Shown: piece by piece, positions 1-7,177 of the stretch | Layout: every line of letters begins with the position of its first letter | Position numbering within the stretch: the stretch's first letter is position 1 | Source of the DNA: an uncultured Bacteroidales bacterium | GTDB taxonomy: Bacteria; Bacteroidota; Bacteroidia; Bacteroidales; UBA932 | Reading direction: 5' to 3' | Length of the DNA: 31,397 nt | Assembly (NCBI GenBank): GCA_934725285.1 | Contig: CAKVBK010000009.1 | Location: 1-31,397 of the forward strand | Made by a program: the position numbers and the translations under genes | The notes under the pieces: model-generated | Told to the model about the DNA's origin: nothing | Database searches by the model: none | What the model saw: the letters and a program-made list of their open reading frames with translations, nothing else

Positions 1-981
1 GACGGTCCTGTAGGACTGTTGTCCGCTCCGGGATATTCCTATCGCTACATCGGTGGGGACGCGACCTACATCATCATCCCTTCCGAGGTGATGGAGATGG
101 GGTGCCTCCTGTCTTACAATGGCCCTGGATTCTATCCTGCTTCGTTGAGCGAGCCTCTGTCTTGTGTTATCGGTGCGATGCACGCATGCTATCACACAAG
201 CCCTGGATCTTACGTTCATCAGATGGAGATCAAGGACGGAGGCAAGATGGCCCTTCTGGCCGGTGTCGGTCCTATGGGTCTTGCGATGATCAATTATGTG
301 CTTCGCCGTGAGGACAGGAGACCGTCTCTTTTCGTGGTGACAGACATCGACCAGGCACGCCTTGACCGCGCCGCGACGCTCTACACCAAGGAGTTCGCCG
401 CCTCGCGTGGAATTGACCTCCGTTATGTTAACACTGGTGCGGTAGAGAACCCTGTAGAGACTTTGAAGGAGATTTCCGGTGGCACCGGCTACGATGACGT
501 CATCGTGATGGCTCCCGTTCCCGCTGTCATTGAGCAAGGTGACGACATTCTTGGCCATGATGGCTGCCTGAATTTCTTCTCGGGCCCGGGCTGTTCCGAT
601 TTCAAGGCTCCGTTCAATTTCTACAACGTCCACTACGCCTCAACCCATGTGGTCGGCACCAGCGGCGGCAACACCGAGGATATGAAGGAAGCCCTGAAGA
701 TGATGGGCGAAGGTCTTGACCCAGCCGGTTTGGTGACCCACATCGGCGGTCTCAACGTAGTCCCTGAGACCACGTTGAACCTCCCGTCGATCAAAGGTGG
801 CAAGAAGCTCATCTACACCCACGTGGAGATGCCGCTGACCGCCATCACCGATTTCGGGGAGAAAGGCAAGACCAACCCAGTCTATGCCGAACTCGACCGC
901 TTATGCAAAGCTCATAACGGCCTCTGGAACGTTGAGGCTGAGGAATATCTCCTCTCCCATGCCACCGAGCTGAACAAGTAA
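1..981 (+). CDS. Zinc-type medium-chain dehydrogenase (MDR), 5' end cut by window
   Basis: The frame is open from base 1 to the stop at 979-981, so this is the C-terminal part (about 326 residues) of a longer protein and the true start lies outside the window. The sequence SLSEPLSCVIGAMHA followed by the glycine-rich LLAGVGPMGLAM is the usual MDR arrangement: the end of the GroES-like catalytic domain, then the Rossmann NAD(P)-binding fold with a GxGxxG loop. The N-terminal zinc-site residues would lie upstream. MDR enzymes oxidise alcohols or polyols, or reduce the matching carbonyls, with NAD(P). The overall look recalls sorbitol or L-sorbose-1-phosphate dehydrogenase-like members, but the substrate cannot be read from this piece. 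It is followed by a hairpin at 999-1060 and then gene-poor DNA, so it is probably the last gene of its unit. Confidence 0.85.
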   Translation, partial: DGPVGLLSAPGYSYRYIGGDATYIIIPSEVMEMGCLLSYNGPGFYPASLSEPLSCVIGAMHACYHTSPGSYVHQMEIKDGGKMALLAGVGPMGLAMINYVLRREDRRPSLFVVTDIDQARLDRAATLYTKEFAASRGIDLRYVNTGAVENPVETLKEISGGTGYDDVIVMAPVPAVIEQGDDILGHDGCLNFFSGPGCSDFKAPFNFYNVHYASTHVVGTSGGNTEDMKEALKMMGEGLDPAGLVTHIGGLNVVPETTLNLPSIKGGKKLIYTHVEMPLTAITDFGEKGKTNPVYAELDRLCKAHNGLWNVEAEEYLLSHATELNK

Positions 982-998
982 ATTATTTTGGAATATTT

Positions 999-1060
999 AA
1001 CTGTCCCTGACTCTTTCGGTCGCTGAGCCTGTCGAAGCGCCCGAACCGTCCGGGACAGTT
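999..1060. repeat. Palindromic repeat element with GAGCCTGTCGA loop; may act as terminator
   Basis: Outer arms AACTGTCCC (999-1007) and GGGACAGTT (1052-1060) are perfect inverted repeats. Inside, TTCGGTCGCT (1015-1024) pairs with AGCGCCCGAA (1036-1045) with one mismatch around the loop GAGCCTGTCGA. It starts 18 bases after the dehydrogenase stop and could end its transcript, although no long T run follows. The same loop and stem plan recurs at 9814-9984 inside a coding region, so this is a dispersed element rather than a private terminator. Confidence 0.75.
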
Positions 1061-1122
1061 TGTCTTGATTCATGTCGCTATTATTGTGTGGTGGCTAAGC
1101 TATGGACAAGCGTGGCTGATGG

Positions 1123-1188
1123 CAGCGGAAAAAAGGCAAATGGCAGATTTTGCACGTTACCAAAATCTGCCATTTGATTTTTCCGCTG
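1123..1188. repeat. Long inverted repeat (near-perfect hairpin)
   Basis: The arm at 1123-1151 (CAGCGGAAAAA...AAATGGCAGATTTT) pairs with 1162-1188 (AAAATCTGCCATTT...TTTTTCCGCTG). The inner 14-16 bp and the outer 11 bp are perfect, separated by a small mismatch, and the loop is 10 bases. No coding frame explains it. It could be a MITE-like remnant, a recombination site or a structured RNA; nothing seen chooses between them. Confidence 0.7.
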
Positions 1189-1283
1189 TCAAGTGGTCTT
1201 TTTATTGTCTCGTCTCAGAACATCGCTCCGTTCGATTATTTGTAAGTTTGGAATTGCTTGATTGTTAGTTGATTATATTGCAA

Positions 1284-1324
1284 TTTGCGATTTTGTAAAA
1301 TATACTTTATAAATTTGTAAAACA
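1284..1324 (+). promoter_or_regulatory. 41-bp promoter-like repeat, copy 1
   Basis: This AT-rich 41-mer matches 7178-7218 at 38 of 41 positions. It contains TAAATTTG (1310-1317), a perfect TAnnTTTG -7 box for the Bacteroidota primary sigma factor, with TTTG at 1284-1287 and 1292-1295 as possible -33 elements at non-ideal spacing. Copy 2 stands just before the ATPase pseudogene. Copy 1 is followed only by short meaningless frames, so it may be what is left of a second such gene. Confidence 0.55.
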
Positions 1325-1944
1325 CGATTTAGAAATGACAAATCCTCTGCTTCACTACTTGCTCTCAGCTGCGCTGTTCGGCGACACTTTAAGCCTTTTT
1401 CGTTGCCGAAGAGTGTCAAATGGCACCCTCAAGCGACATTTCAAGCCCTTTTTGCTGCCCGAGAGGGCAACCAAATGTATGACACCGTGCTCCAAGACAC
1501 CGTTAAGGCTAGCACTGTGAAATCCGCATACCCATTGCCTACACAATCTTCACTGTTTTTTGTGGCATCTTTACTTGAATGTCATTTCTTGATTGATAAG
1601 GACTTCACAAAGAAACCGGCACCAATGTACAACCATTTTCCTTAATGGTAATCAAATAATAAAAAAACATTAGGGAGGGGTAAGAACATGTTTCTTATGA
1701 AAAATGATGTATTTGCAAGACTCAACCAGCTCGGACACTATCTTCGATGGGTTATAACTTTTAGAGGATTGTGGCAGGGTTGGGTGGGGTAAAATATAAA
1801 AGACGTTACTTGACGTTTTTCTTCTGAGCGCGAACTTGGCGGTTTGAACTTTACCAGAAGAGGAAACGGCAACGGGAACGTCCACTTGTGATGACAATTC
1901 AGTCGCCTCGCTTTAGCGTAGGTTTCTTACTGTATATCATCCAT
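1325..1944. other. Interval without a recognisable gene
   Basis: About 620 bases with short open frames on both strands, none with a protein-like pattern I recognise. The only item singled out is a small frame at 1688-1792 (listed separately). Short pyrimidine-rich stretches around 1390-1460 repeat loosely (GCCTTTTTCGTTGCC, GCCCTTTTTGCTGCCC). The interval is probably decayed DNA at the edge of the accessory island. Confidence 0.5.
1688..1792 (+). CDS. Possible 34-residue small ORF with a purine-rich RBS
   Basis: ATG at 1688 is preceded by the purine-rich GGGAGGGGTAAG, closer to a Shine-Dalgarno than is usual in Bacteroidota. The frame runs 34 codons to TAA at 1790-1792. The peptide is hydrophobic and aromatic at its C-terminus (ends with GLWQGWVG) and has no cysteine. 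It lies upstream of the radical SAM gene on the same strand, so it could be a second peptide substrate, but a chance frame is more likely. No family is recognised. Confidence 0.2.
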   Translation: MFLMKNDVFARLNQLGHYLRWVITFRGLWQGWVG

Positions 1945-2034
1945 GACGTGGGCTGGTTGCGTTGCTTATCCTTCTGGTAGGCTCGCCAAGGCCCGCGCTT
2001 GGGATAAGCAAAAGTAAGACTCCCACGTCTTTTT
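1945..2034 (+). ncRNA. Structured RNA / attenuator upstream of the radical SAM gene
   Basis: Two nested stems are visible: GACGTGGG (1945-1952) with CCCACGTC (2022-2029), and TTGCTTATCC (1962-1971) with GGATAAGCAA (2002-2011). They are joined by unpaired strands of 9-10 bases each, and a GC-rich apical part (1972-2001) can fold further. The outer stem runs into TTTTT (2030-2034), which is typical of an intrinsic terminator. The element sits 43 bases before the maturase start, so it could be a transcription attenuator, a riboswitch-like leader, or the 3' end of a separate small RNA. I do not recognise an Rfam family. Confidence 0.55.
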
Positions 2035-2076
2035 GTAAACACTCGGGATGGGCAGTACCGAACTTGACTGGAATTT

Positions 2077-3633
2077 ATGACCTCATATTTTCGCCCTGAA
2101 TGGACCTGTGGACGCTATAATTCACAACATCATGTTGCTCTGATGTATAATCTGCTTGAAGGAGTTGTTCACTTCTTTGATGGTTTGTCGGCGGATGTTG
2201 TTTCTATTATTTTGGATACGCCTATCAATGAGGGCATAGATTACGAATGTTTGCTAAAAACAGCTGGCTTGTCTGATGAAGAAGTGACTTCCTTTATGGA
2301 ACAGTTGCTCAATGTCGGACTCATTACTACTTTTGTTCCTGAGGAAAAGGATATTGACCAATATCGCGAACAAGTCTATAAATGGCGCTGTTCACAGGAC
2401 TTTGCAACAGACAAAGATCCAAATTCCTTGGAAGAAACTCCATTGGAACTTAGCACGGCGGAAATGAGATACGCTAGTGCCTTGGAAGATGAGGGCATTA
2501 TAACATCCGTGATGTTCGAACTTACGTACAATTGCAGCGAGAAGTGTATTCATTGTTATAATATTGGCGCGACAAGGAATGATGCTGAAGTGAGTGGACG
2601 TAACCTGCCGTCAGAACTTGGCTTGGAGGATTATAAACGTGTGATTGATGAATTATATGAACAAGGTTTGGTTAAGGTATGTCTTTCGGGTGGCGATCCT
2701 TTCTCAAAGCCATGTGTTTGGGATATTATTGATTATTTGCGATCTAAAGGAATTGCCTTTGATATATTCACAAATGGCCAACGGCTTGTCGGAAGCGAGG
2801 AGCGTCTGGCAGGGTATTATCCTAGACTTGTTGGAATCTCAATCTATAGTGCGGAATCAAAGGTTCATGATAAGATAACCCGAATCACTGGCTCTTTACG
2901 TAAGTCAGAAATGGTTATGGAGCGGTTGTGCAGATTGGGGGTTCCTTTGAATCTCAAGTGTTGTGTGATGCGTCAGAATGTCAAGACATATAGGACAGTT
3001 ATCACTATGGCGAAGAAATATAATGCGGTTCCGCAGATTGAAGTCAACCTGACAGATTCCATTGAAGGGGACAAGTGTGTAAGCAATTACCTTAGGTTGT
3101 CAGAATGTGAATTCGATGTTGTTTTACGGGATAAGGATGTCCCTCTTTATGTAGGACCGGAATCCAGATATTTTCACGGGGCGGAACGTCATCTTTCCGA
3201 TAATGCCTGTGGTGCCGGAAAACATAGTGTCTGTTTGACTCCGGATGGCGACATCATACCTTGCTGCACATTCCATTATTCTTTTGGGAACGTGAAAAAA
3301 TGTTCTGTACCAGACATCCTTAAGTCTCAAAATCGTAGATGGTGGTTGTCTTGTACCCTTGAAAAATACAAGGACTGCGCCCGATATGATTACTGCTCTT
3401 ATTGTAATCTTTGTCCAGGGGTTAATTTCTCAGAACATGGGACTCCTTTGTTTGCAGGAGAGAATAATTGCTTTTTGGCGAAAGTCAGGCACGACCTTGC
3501 CCGTAAATTAATGGAAGAAGATGATCCTTTGAAAGGAAGGACAATAGATGAGGCAATCACGAATATGCCCGATCCGGAAATCGGATATATAAGGCGGATG
3601 ACAAATAATGAGCGAAAGGCCGATGCTCAGTAA
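2077..3633 (+). CDS. Radical SAM/SPASM peptide maturase with PqqD-like N-terminal domain
   Basis: A 518-residue protein. Residues about 1-95 look like a winged-helix, PqqD-like RiPP recognition domain (GLSADVVSIIL... GLSDEEVTSFMEQLLNVGLI). The radical SAM core carries the CxxxCxxC cluster motif NCSEKCIHC (Cys153, Cys157, Cys160) and the GGDP motif LSGGDPFSKP. The C-terminal SPASM region begins near Cys378 (CGAGKHSVCLTPDG...CC) and continues with the cysteine-rich KDCARYDYCSYCNLC, enough to bind auxiliary Fe-S clusters. Enzymes with this architecture generate a 5'-deoxyadenosyl radical and install C-S or C-C crosslinks in ribosomal peptides. That is family knowledge; the substrate is inferred. 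A 31-codon two-cysteine ORF follows after 29 bases and ends at a terminator. No transporter or protease is adjacent. Confidence 0.85.
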   Translation: MTSYFRPEWTCGRYNSQHHVALMYNLLEGVVHFFDGLSADVVSIILDTPINEGIDYECLLKTAGLSDEEVTSFMEQLLNVGLITTFVPEEKDIDQYREQVYKWRCSQDFATDKDPNSLEETPLELSTAEMRYASALEDEGIITSVMFELTYNCSEKCIHCYNIGATRNDAEVSGRNLPSELGLEDYKRVIDELYEQGLVKVCLSGGDPFSKPCVWDIIDYLRSKGIAFDIFTNGQRLVGSEERLAGYYPRLVGISIYSAESKVHDKITRITGSLRKSEMVMERLCRLGVPLNLKCCVMRQNVKTYRTVITMAKKYNAVPQIEVNLTDSIEGDKCVSNYLRLSECEFDVVLRDKDVPLYVGPESRYFHGAERHLSDNACGAGKHSVCLTPDGDIIPCCTFHYSFGNVKKCSVPDILKSQNRRWWLSCTLEKYKDCARYDYCSYCNLCPGVNFSEHGTPLFAGENNCFLAKVRHDLARKLMEEDDPLKGRTIDEAITNMPDPEIGYIRRMTNNERKADAQ

Positions 3634-3662
3634 AACGGCTATAACTATTAATTCTTAAAGCT

Positions 3663-3758
3663 ATGTTAAAGATTACTCTTTCTACATCAGTGACCAGAAT
3701 GGGACATTGCTCTCAGATCTCTGAGGGAGTCTGTGGCATTATGTGGCGGCAGAGCTAA
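3663..3758 (+). CDS. Candidate 31-residue RiPP-like precursor peptide
   Basis: A small frame beginning ATG at 3663 and ending TAA at 3756-3758, 29 bases after the radical SAM maturase on the same strand and 12 bases before a strong terminator hairpin. The peptide starts MLKITLSTSVTRMGHC and ends SEGVCGIMWRQS, with cysteines at 16 and 24 and several Ser/Thr/Gly residues. Small peptides encoded beside RRE-containing SPASM enzymes are often their substrates, with crosslinks at cysteines or nearby residues. The context supports that role; the sequence matches no precursor family known to me. The upstream spacing (TTCTTAAAGCT) offers only a weak ribosome site, as is common in Bacteroidota. It could still be a chance frame. 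Confidence 0.5.
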   Translation: MLKITLSTSVTRMGHCSQISEGVCGIMWRQS

Positions 3759-3770
3759 TCTGCTAAGGCC

Positions 3771-3800
3771 TGCCTGGAGCCTATCCAGGCATTTTATTCT
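3771..3800 (+). terminator. Rho-independent terminator after the maturase/peptide unit
   Basis: TGCCTGGA (3771-3778) pairs perfectly with TCCAGGCA (3784-3791) around loop GCCTA, followed by TTTTATTCTTT. It closes the maturase-small ORF transcript and separates it from the next three genes. The sequence TATTCTTTG just after the stem resembles a -7 box with one extra base, so a promoter for the downstream genes may lie here. Confidence 0.8.
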
Positions 3801-3827
3801 TTGAAATGTAATTAATTAAGAAATCGT

Positions 3828-4358
3828 ATGTCAACAATAAATAATACTCAGGAACTGACCAGACGAGAATTCTTTGAACAGTATGTGATCAAGGACTCGG
3901 AAGAACTTGTGGAAACAAAACCTTACCATACATTTTTAGTGCTTCTTGTTGCTGTTGAGATGTTGGGAAAGATGTTGGTGGGAGAAACTAATAAAAATGG
4001 AAAGACTGGTTCAAGAAGCAAACAAGCATTTGTCGAAGCAATAAAAGGTATTGATGCGTTGTCTCCTTATAGACAGTTCGATCATGAAGGTACTAACTAC
4101 CTTTATGAGTTGCGCTGTGATATGGCTCACCGTTTGTTCCTTACAAATAGCGTGACTTTGAGTCTCGGACCGGACAAGAATGATTTGTCAAACGGTGTCA
4201 TTGGGTGTAAAGACTTTCTTGAGGATATAAAGAAGGCTTGGAATGATGTTCAGAATCGAGTTGATCTGAAAGTGAACTTGGATGAAAAGGCGCTTTTTGT
4301 TAATAATTCGATAACAGGAGGAACAGCGACATCAATCACACAGAATGCTGGAGTATAA
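3828..4358 (+). CDS. HEPN-like protein of unknown function
   Basis: A 176-residue, mostly helical-looking soluble protein with no signal peptide. The central stretch YLYELRCDMAHRL holds Arg96-x4-His101, which matches the Rx4-6H signature of HEPN domains, and its setting (LR..MAH) is the way such helices usually read. Active HEPN proteins are metal-independent RNases in toxin-antitoxin, CRISPR and abortive-infection systems, but many are non-catalytic, so nuclease activity is inference only. The last 14 bases overlap the start of the next gene (ATG at 4345), which implies translational coupling. It lies downstream of the terminator that ends the maturase unit and begins a three-gene group. Base composition is AT-rich compared with the flanking chromosome. 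Confidence 0.55.
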   Translation: MSTINNTQELTRREFFEQYVIKDSEELVETKPYHTFLVLLVAVEMLGKMLVGETNKNGKTGSRSKQAFVEAIKGIDALSPYRQFDHEGTNYLYELRCDMAHRLFLTNSVTLSLGPDKNDLSNGVIGCKDFLEDIKKAWNDVQNRVDLKVNLDEKALFVNNSITGGTATSITQNAGV

Positions 4359-5190
4359 GGCTAAAACATGTAGATACGAGATTTTGTTGGATTCTGGTGA
4401 GTATAAAACAATATACCCTTACCTTAGGTCAGATAACGGCAATTCACGTATGTTTCTGGTCGGTCCGCAGCACGGACGTAGTTATGTGGTAGGCAAGGAT
4501 TCCACAAGGTTCGTTGTCAGTAAAGGAAATGGATTAAGTTTCAGCAAATATCCATTATTGAATACGGGGGAGTTCGGCCCAGATATTTGGGGACTCCTTT
4601 TGGAAGAAGACGCACGTCGTGATTTTCTTGTTTGTAAGGATGTTGAGAGACTTGGCATAAAAACGAACAAGATTGAATATGTCCTTAAACTGGATGAAGT
4701 CATCCAATTGGGCACAGGAGAGAGGCTTAATCCAGTGTTGCTTCAGTATTCAGTTGAGTGTCCGTACCGTATAGCGGATGCCGCTGTTATGACAAAAGAG
4801 CAAATTATGTGTGAGGTGGAACGTTGGCGATTTCCAAATGGGAATATTCCTGAATCAGGCCAATATTATATGGCAGCGGCTGAAATCCTCATTCGTAATT
4901 TGAGACTTATGCACGACAACAAGGTGCTGCATAACGCCATCAGCATCCAGAATTATACTTGGGCTCTTGAATTGTTGGATTTCGAGTTGGCTTCATCGTC
5001 TGACTATCCATATACAAGGCAAGACTACTTAAGGCATATTCCAATGTTGATGCCAAGGGAAATTGTACACACTTATCAAGTAATTATGGAAATAGCTGCA
5101 TGTCTTCAAGAAAAGGTCGATTTTCGTCTTGTCGATTCCACCTTTGAACAATATGGGTTTGATTTGGATAAGTATGCTGTGACTTATTAG
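4345..5190 (+). CDS. Kinase-fold-like protein with altered catalytic loop
   Basis: A 281-residue protein overlapping the HEPN-like gene by 14 bases. The segment LMHDNKVLHNAISIQNYTWALELLDFELA looks like the catalytic region of protein or aminoglycoside kinases: His196-x-Ala198-x4-Asn203 in place of HxDxxxxN, then Asp212-Phe213-Glu214 in place of DFG/DFE. The catalytic Asp is replaced by Ala, so it may be a pseudokinase or use different chemistry. The N-terminal half has beta-rich spacing (residues about 1-110) with no clear Walker or glycine loop that I can assign. No signal peptide or membrane segment is visible. The assignment rests on this one region, so the fold call is tentative; the tight coupling to the HEPN-like gene is firm. 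Confidence 0.45.
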   Translation: MLEYKAKTCRYEILLDSGEYKTIYPYLRSDNGNSRMFLVGPQHGRSYVVGKDSTRFVVSKGNGLSFSKYPLLNTGEFGPDIWGLLLEEDARRDFLVCKDVERLGIKTNKIEYVLKLDEVIQLGTGERLNPVLLQYSVECPYRIADAAVMTKEQIMCEVERWRFPNGNIPESGQYYMAAAEILIRNLRLMHDNKVLHNAISIQNYTWALELLDFELASSSDYPYTRQDYLRHIPMLMPREIVHTYQVIMEIAACLQEKVDFRLVDSTFEQYGFDLDKYAVTY

Positions 5191-5232
5191 AAAAGGGGTA
5201 TTTACCAATTAACGATTTTATCAATAGTCAAT

Positions 5233-6843
5233 ATGGGACTGAAAGATTTATTCAAGAAAGGAGTGGATGCCGTAGTGTCCATCAAAGAGAAAGCCACGCA
5301 GGCGGTGGCGGATTATAAGCAAATGGTTGCGGAGGTGGAAACCGAGGCTGGCCAATGGAAGACATTTGATCCGGATTTCCTTCGTTCTGTTTTGGATGGA
5401 AGACTGGCGGCTGCATATGACTTGTATGTAGCTAAAACCGGAGCATCTCCTGCCAAGGCGAAGATGCTTGTGAAAAAAATCAGACCGAATGTCGTTCGTG
5501 TATATCCAGGAATACTTAAGGCGCAGGCTATGGAGACTATCAAAGATATTTGGCCTTATGGAATGAACCCCTTGTTGGCGTTCCGGAAAAGTGAGAAGGA
5601 AGAATACACTTATGAGGTTGGCTATGTAAGAATCTGTCCTACCATCGACGCAAAGTTCTACTTCCGTACTGAATTTTGGAATGACGGAAGTGTCGAGACC
5701 ATTGAATATGCCATTACTTTCAACAACGGTTCGATGATCCTTAAGAAAGATGACGTGATCATTGAGGTGAAGGATTACAAAGCTGGTTCGATTAATTTTA
5801 ATGAGAACGATCCGGAGTACATTCCTTGTAAGAAGGCGTGTGATTTATTGGAGGCAAAATCAAATTTTGAGATGTTCTCTGAGGAGACTATGAAGAGAGT
5901 TGAGGATGGGGAAATAAGCATGGAAACTATGTTGGCAGTTGGTACTAGATATGGATTTTCCTTCGAAAAGGATCTTGACAGTAATAAACTTATGCTTAAA
6001 TTTTCAGGTATTAATGTGGCGCAAATATTGAAGAGCCAATATTTTAGATATTATAATCGTATGGCGGTGCTTGGCTGCTCTAAGGAATTTATGCCATGGG
6101 AATCTGAGATTTTTATAAGCGCATATATGGGGGCTGGTCGTGATGAGATTGACTTTTCAAAGTTCATTAAAACTCTTATGACCCAGTTTTCATCTCAAAA
6201 AGAGATTGCTGAGAGAAGACTTGAGGTTGCCAATGCCTTAAAAGAGATTGCGAGAAGAAAGCTTGAGGTCCTCTATGCCTTAAAAGAGCAGGCGGGGGAT
6301 ATACAAAGTAATGCAGAATTGAAAGATTTGGAAAGGGATAAAGAAAGAAATACAAAGGAATTGAGAGATTTGGAGGAAAGGGAAGTGGCTTATTGTGATT
6401 ATAATGAATTATTCCGTGTGGAAGAAGGCGGTCATGTGACCTGCTTTCCTCTCTGGAATGTGGCAACGGCTGCTGCGGAGTCTTTGTTCAATACCTTTAG
6501 ACAATATACGAGAAATTCCTCTATTCCGATTAGGCTTGTCCAGATCAAATGGTGTAATGATGCAGTGGTGTTGTATTTTAAATTTGATTTGTTGAAGGAT
6601 CCAAACTTGAACAGAGACATGAGAAAGTCATTTGCTCCGGTACTCAATGGTGGAAGACTCAAGACTAAAGACGAATTAGGTAACCAGAAGGATTGTCTGC
6701 CTTCTGAACTCTTGCTGCTGTTCCATACTGAGCCATCATCGGATGTCAAAACGGAAATTTTCATTAGTATGGCTCCGGATTACTTCCGAATATTCCGTGA
6801 ACTCCAGATCCCAGATCATGACCAGCCACAAAATCCCGCCTGA
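5233..6843 (+). CDS. Large coiled-coil protein of unknown family
   Basis: A 536-residue protein, third gene of the group, 42 bases after the kinase-like gene. I do not recognise a family. The first 35 residues form a lysine-rich amphipathic helix (MGLKDLFKKGVDAVVSIKEK...). Residues about 55-310 look like mixed alpha/beta domain(s). Residues about 315-385 are highly charged and predicted coiled coil, and include a 14-residue tandem repeat (KEIAERRLEVANAL / KEIARRKLEVLYAL, DNA 6199-6282). A further folded domain follows to the end. There is no signal peptide and no membrane span. The coiled coil and amphipathic N-terminus suggest an oligomeric or membrane-associated effector or scaffold, but that is speculation. 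Confidence 0.6.
   Translation: MGLKDLFKKGVDAVVSIKEKATQAVADYKQMVAEVETEAGQWKTFDPDFLRSVLDGRLAAAYDLYVAKTGASPAKAKMLVKKIRPNVVRVYPGILKAQAMETIKDIWPYGMNPLLAFRKSEKEEYTYEVGYVRICPTIDAKFYFRTEFWNDGSVETIEYAITFNNGSMILKKDDVIIEVKDYKAGSINFNENDPEYIPCKKACDLLEAKSNFEMFSEETMKRVEDGEISMETMLAVGTRYGFSFEKDLDSNKLMLKFSGINVAQILKSQYFRYYNRMAVLGCSKEFMPWESEIFISAYMGAGRDEIDFSKFIKTLMTQFSSQKEIAERRLEVANALKEIARRKLEVLYALKEQAGDIQSNAELKDLERDKERNTKELRDLEEREVAYCDYNELFRVEEGGHVTCFPLWNVATAAAESLFNTFRQYTRNSSIPIRLVQIKWCNDAVVLYFKFDLLKDPNLNRDMRKSFAPVLNGGRLKTKDELGNQKDCLPSELLLLFHTEPSSDVKTEIFISMAPDYFRIFRELQIPDHDQPQNPA
6199..6282 (+). repeat. 42-bp in-frame tandem duplication
   Basis: Two adjacent 14-codon units (6199-6240 and 6241-6282) encode KEIAERRLEVANAL and KEIARRKLEVLYAL within the coiled-coil part of the large protein. 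DNA divergence between the units is modest, which points to a fairly old duplication kept in frame. Confidence 0.75.
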
Positions 6844-6886
6844 AAAGGCCAAAGTGAAGCTCTCGTATCTATAAATACATAGGATA

Positions 6887-7006
6887 ATGAGCAAACACGA
6901 ATGTCCTTATCGTCAGAAGAGAACTCATACGGTGTTGTTTCTTGCTCATCTAAACCCCTTTATCCGCAAAGCTTCGTATGTGTGCTTCCTAATCAGTTGT
7001 CAATGA
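6887..7006 (+). CDS. Possible 39-residue small ORF
   Basis: ATG at 6887 to TGA at 7004-7006, on the same strand 43 bases after the coiled-coil gene and just before an inverted repeat at 7012-7057. The peptide begins MSKHECPYRQKR and has three cysteines (6, 33, 38), with a hydrophobic middle. It has no recognisable family. Position before a hairpin is the only support for it being a gene; a chance frame is equally possible. Confidence 0.2.
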   Translation: MSKHECPYRQKRTHTVLFLAHLNPFIRKASYVCFLISCQ

Positions 7007-7011
7007 ACATC

Positions 7012-7057
7012 TTAATGTCTCTCCTTTGGCCGGCCTTCGCTAAAGGAAAGACATTAA
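7012..7057 (+). terminator. Hairpin, probable transcription end of the three-gene group
   Basis: TTAATGTCTCTCCTTTGGC (7012-7030) pairs with GCTAAAGGAAAGACATTAA (7039-7057) over about 19 bp with two mismatched positions. There is no strong T tract right after it, so termination may be weak or bidirectional. A second small inverted repeat (ACCCAC 7079-7084 with GTGGGT 7101-7106) follows. Confidence 0.5.
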
Positions 7058-7177
7058 ACAGCTAACAAATAAAGTTTTACCCACCACTTGCTCTGTATGA
7101 GTGGGTGATGGATAAACTATTTATTGAGTGAGATTGCTGCATAGTAGAGACTTTACTATCAATTAATTATCTTAAAT

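Noticed and set aside
1670..1897. 75-codon minus-strand frame as a transposase or toxin fragment
   Set aside because: No motif of either class; composition looks non-coding and the frame runs against the island genes.
1945..2034. Structured RNA as a retron msr-msd
   Set aside because: No reverse transcriptase gene is present nearby, and the stem pattern with a T tail fits a terminator or attenuator better.
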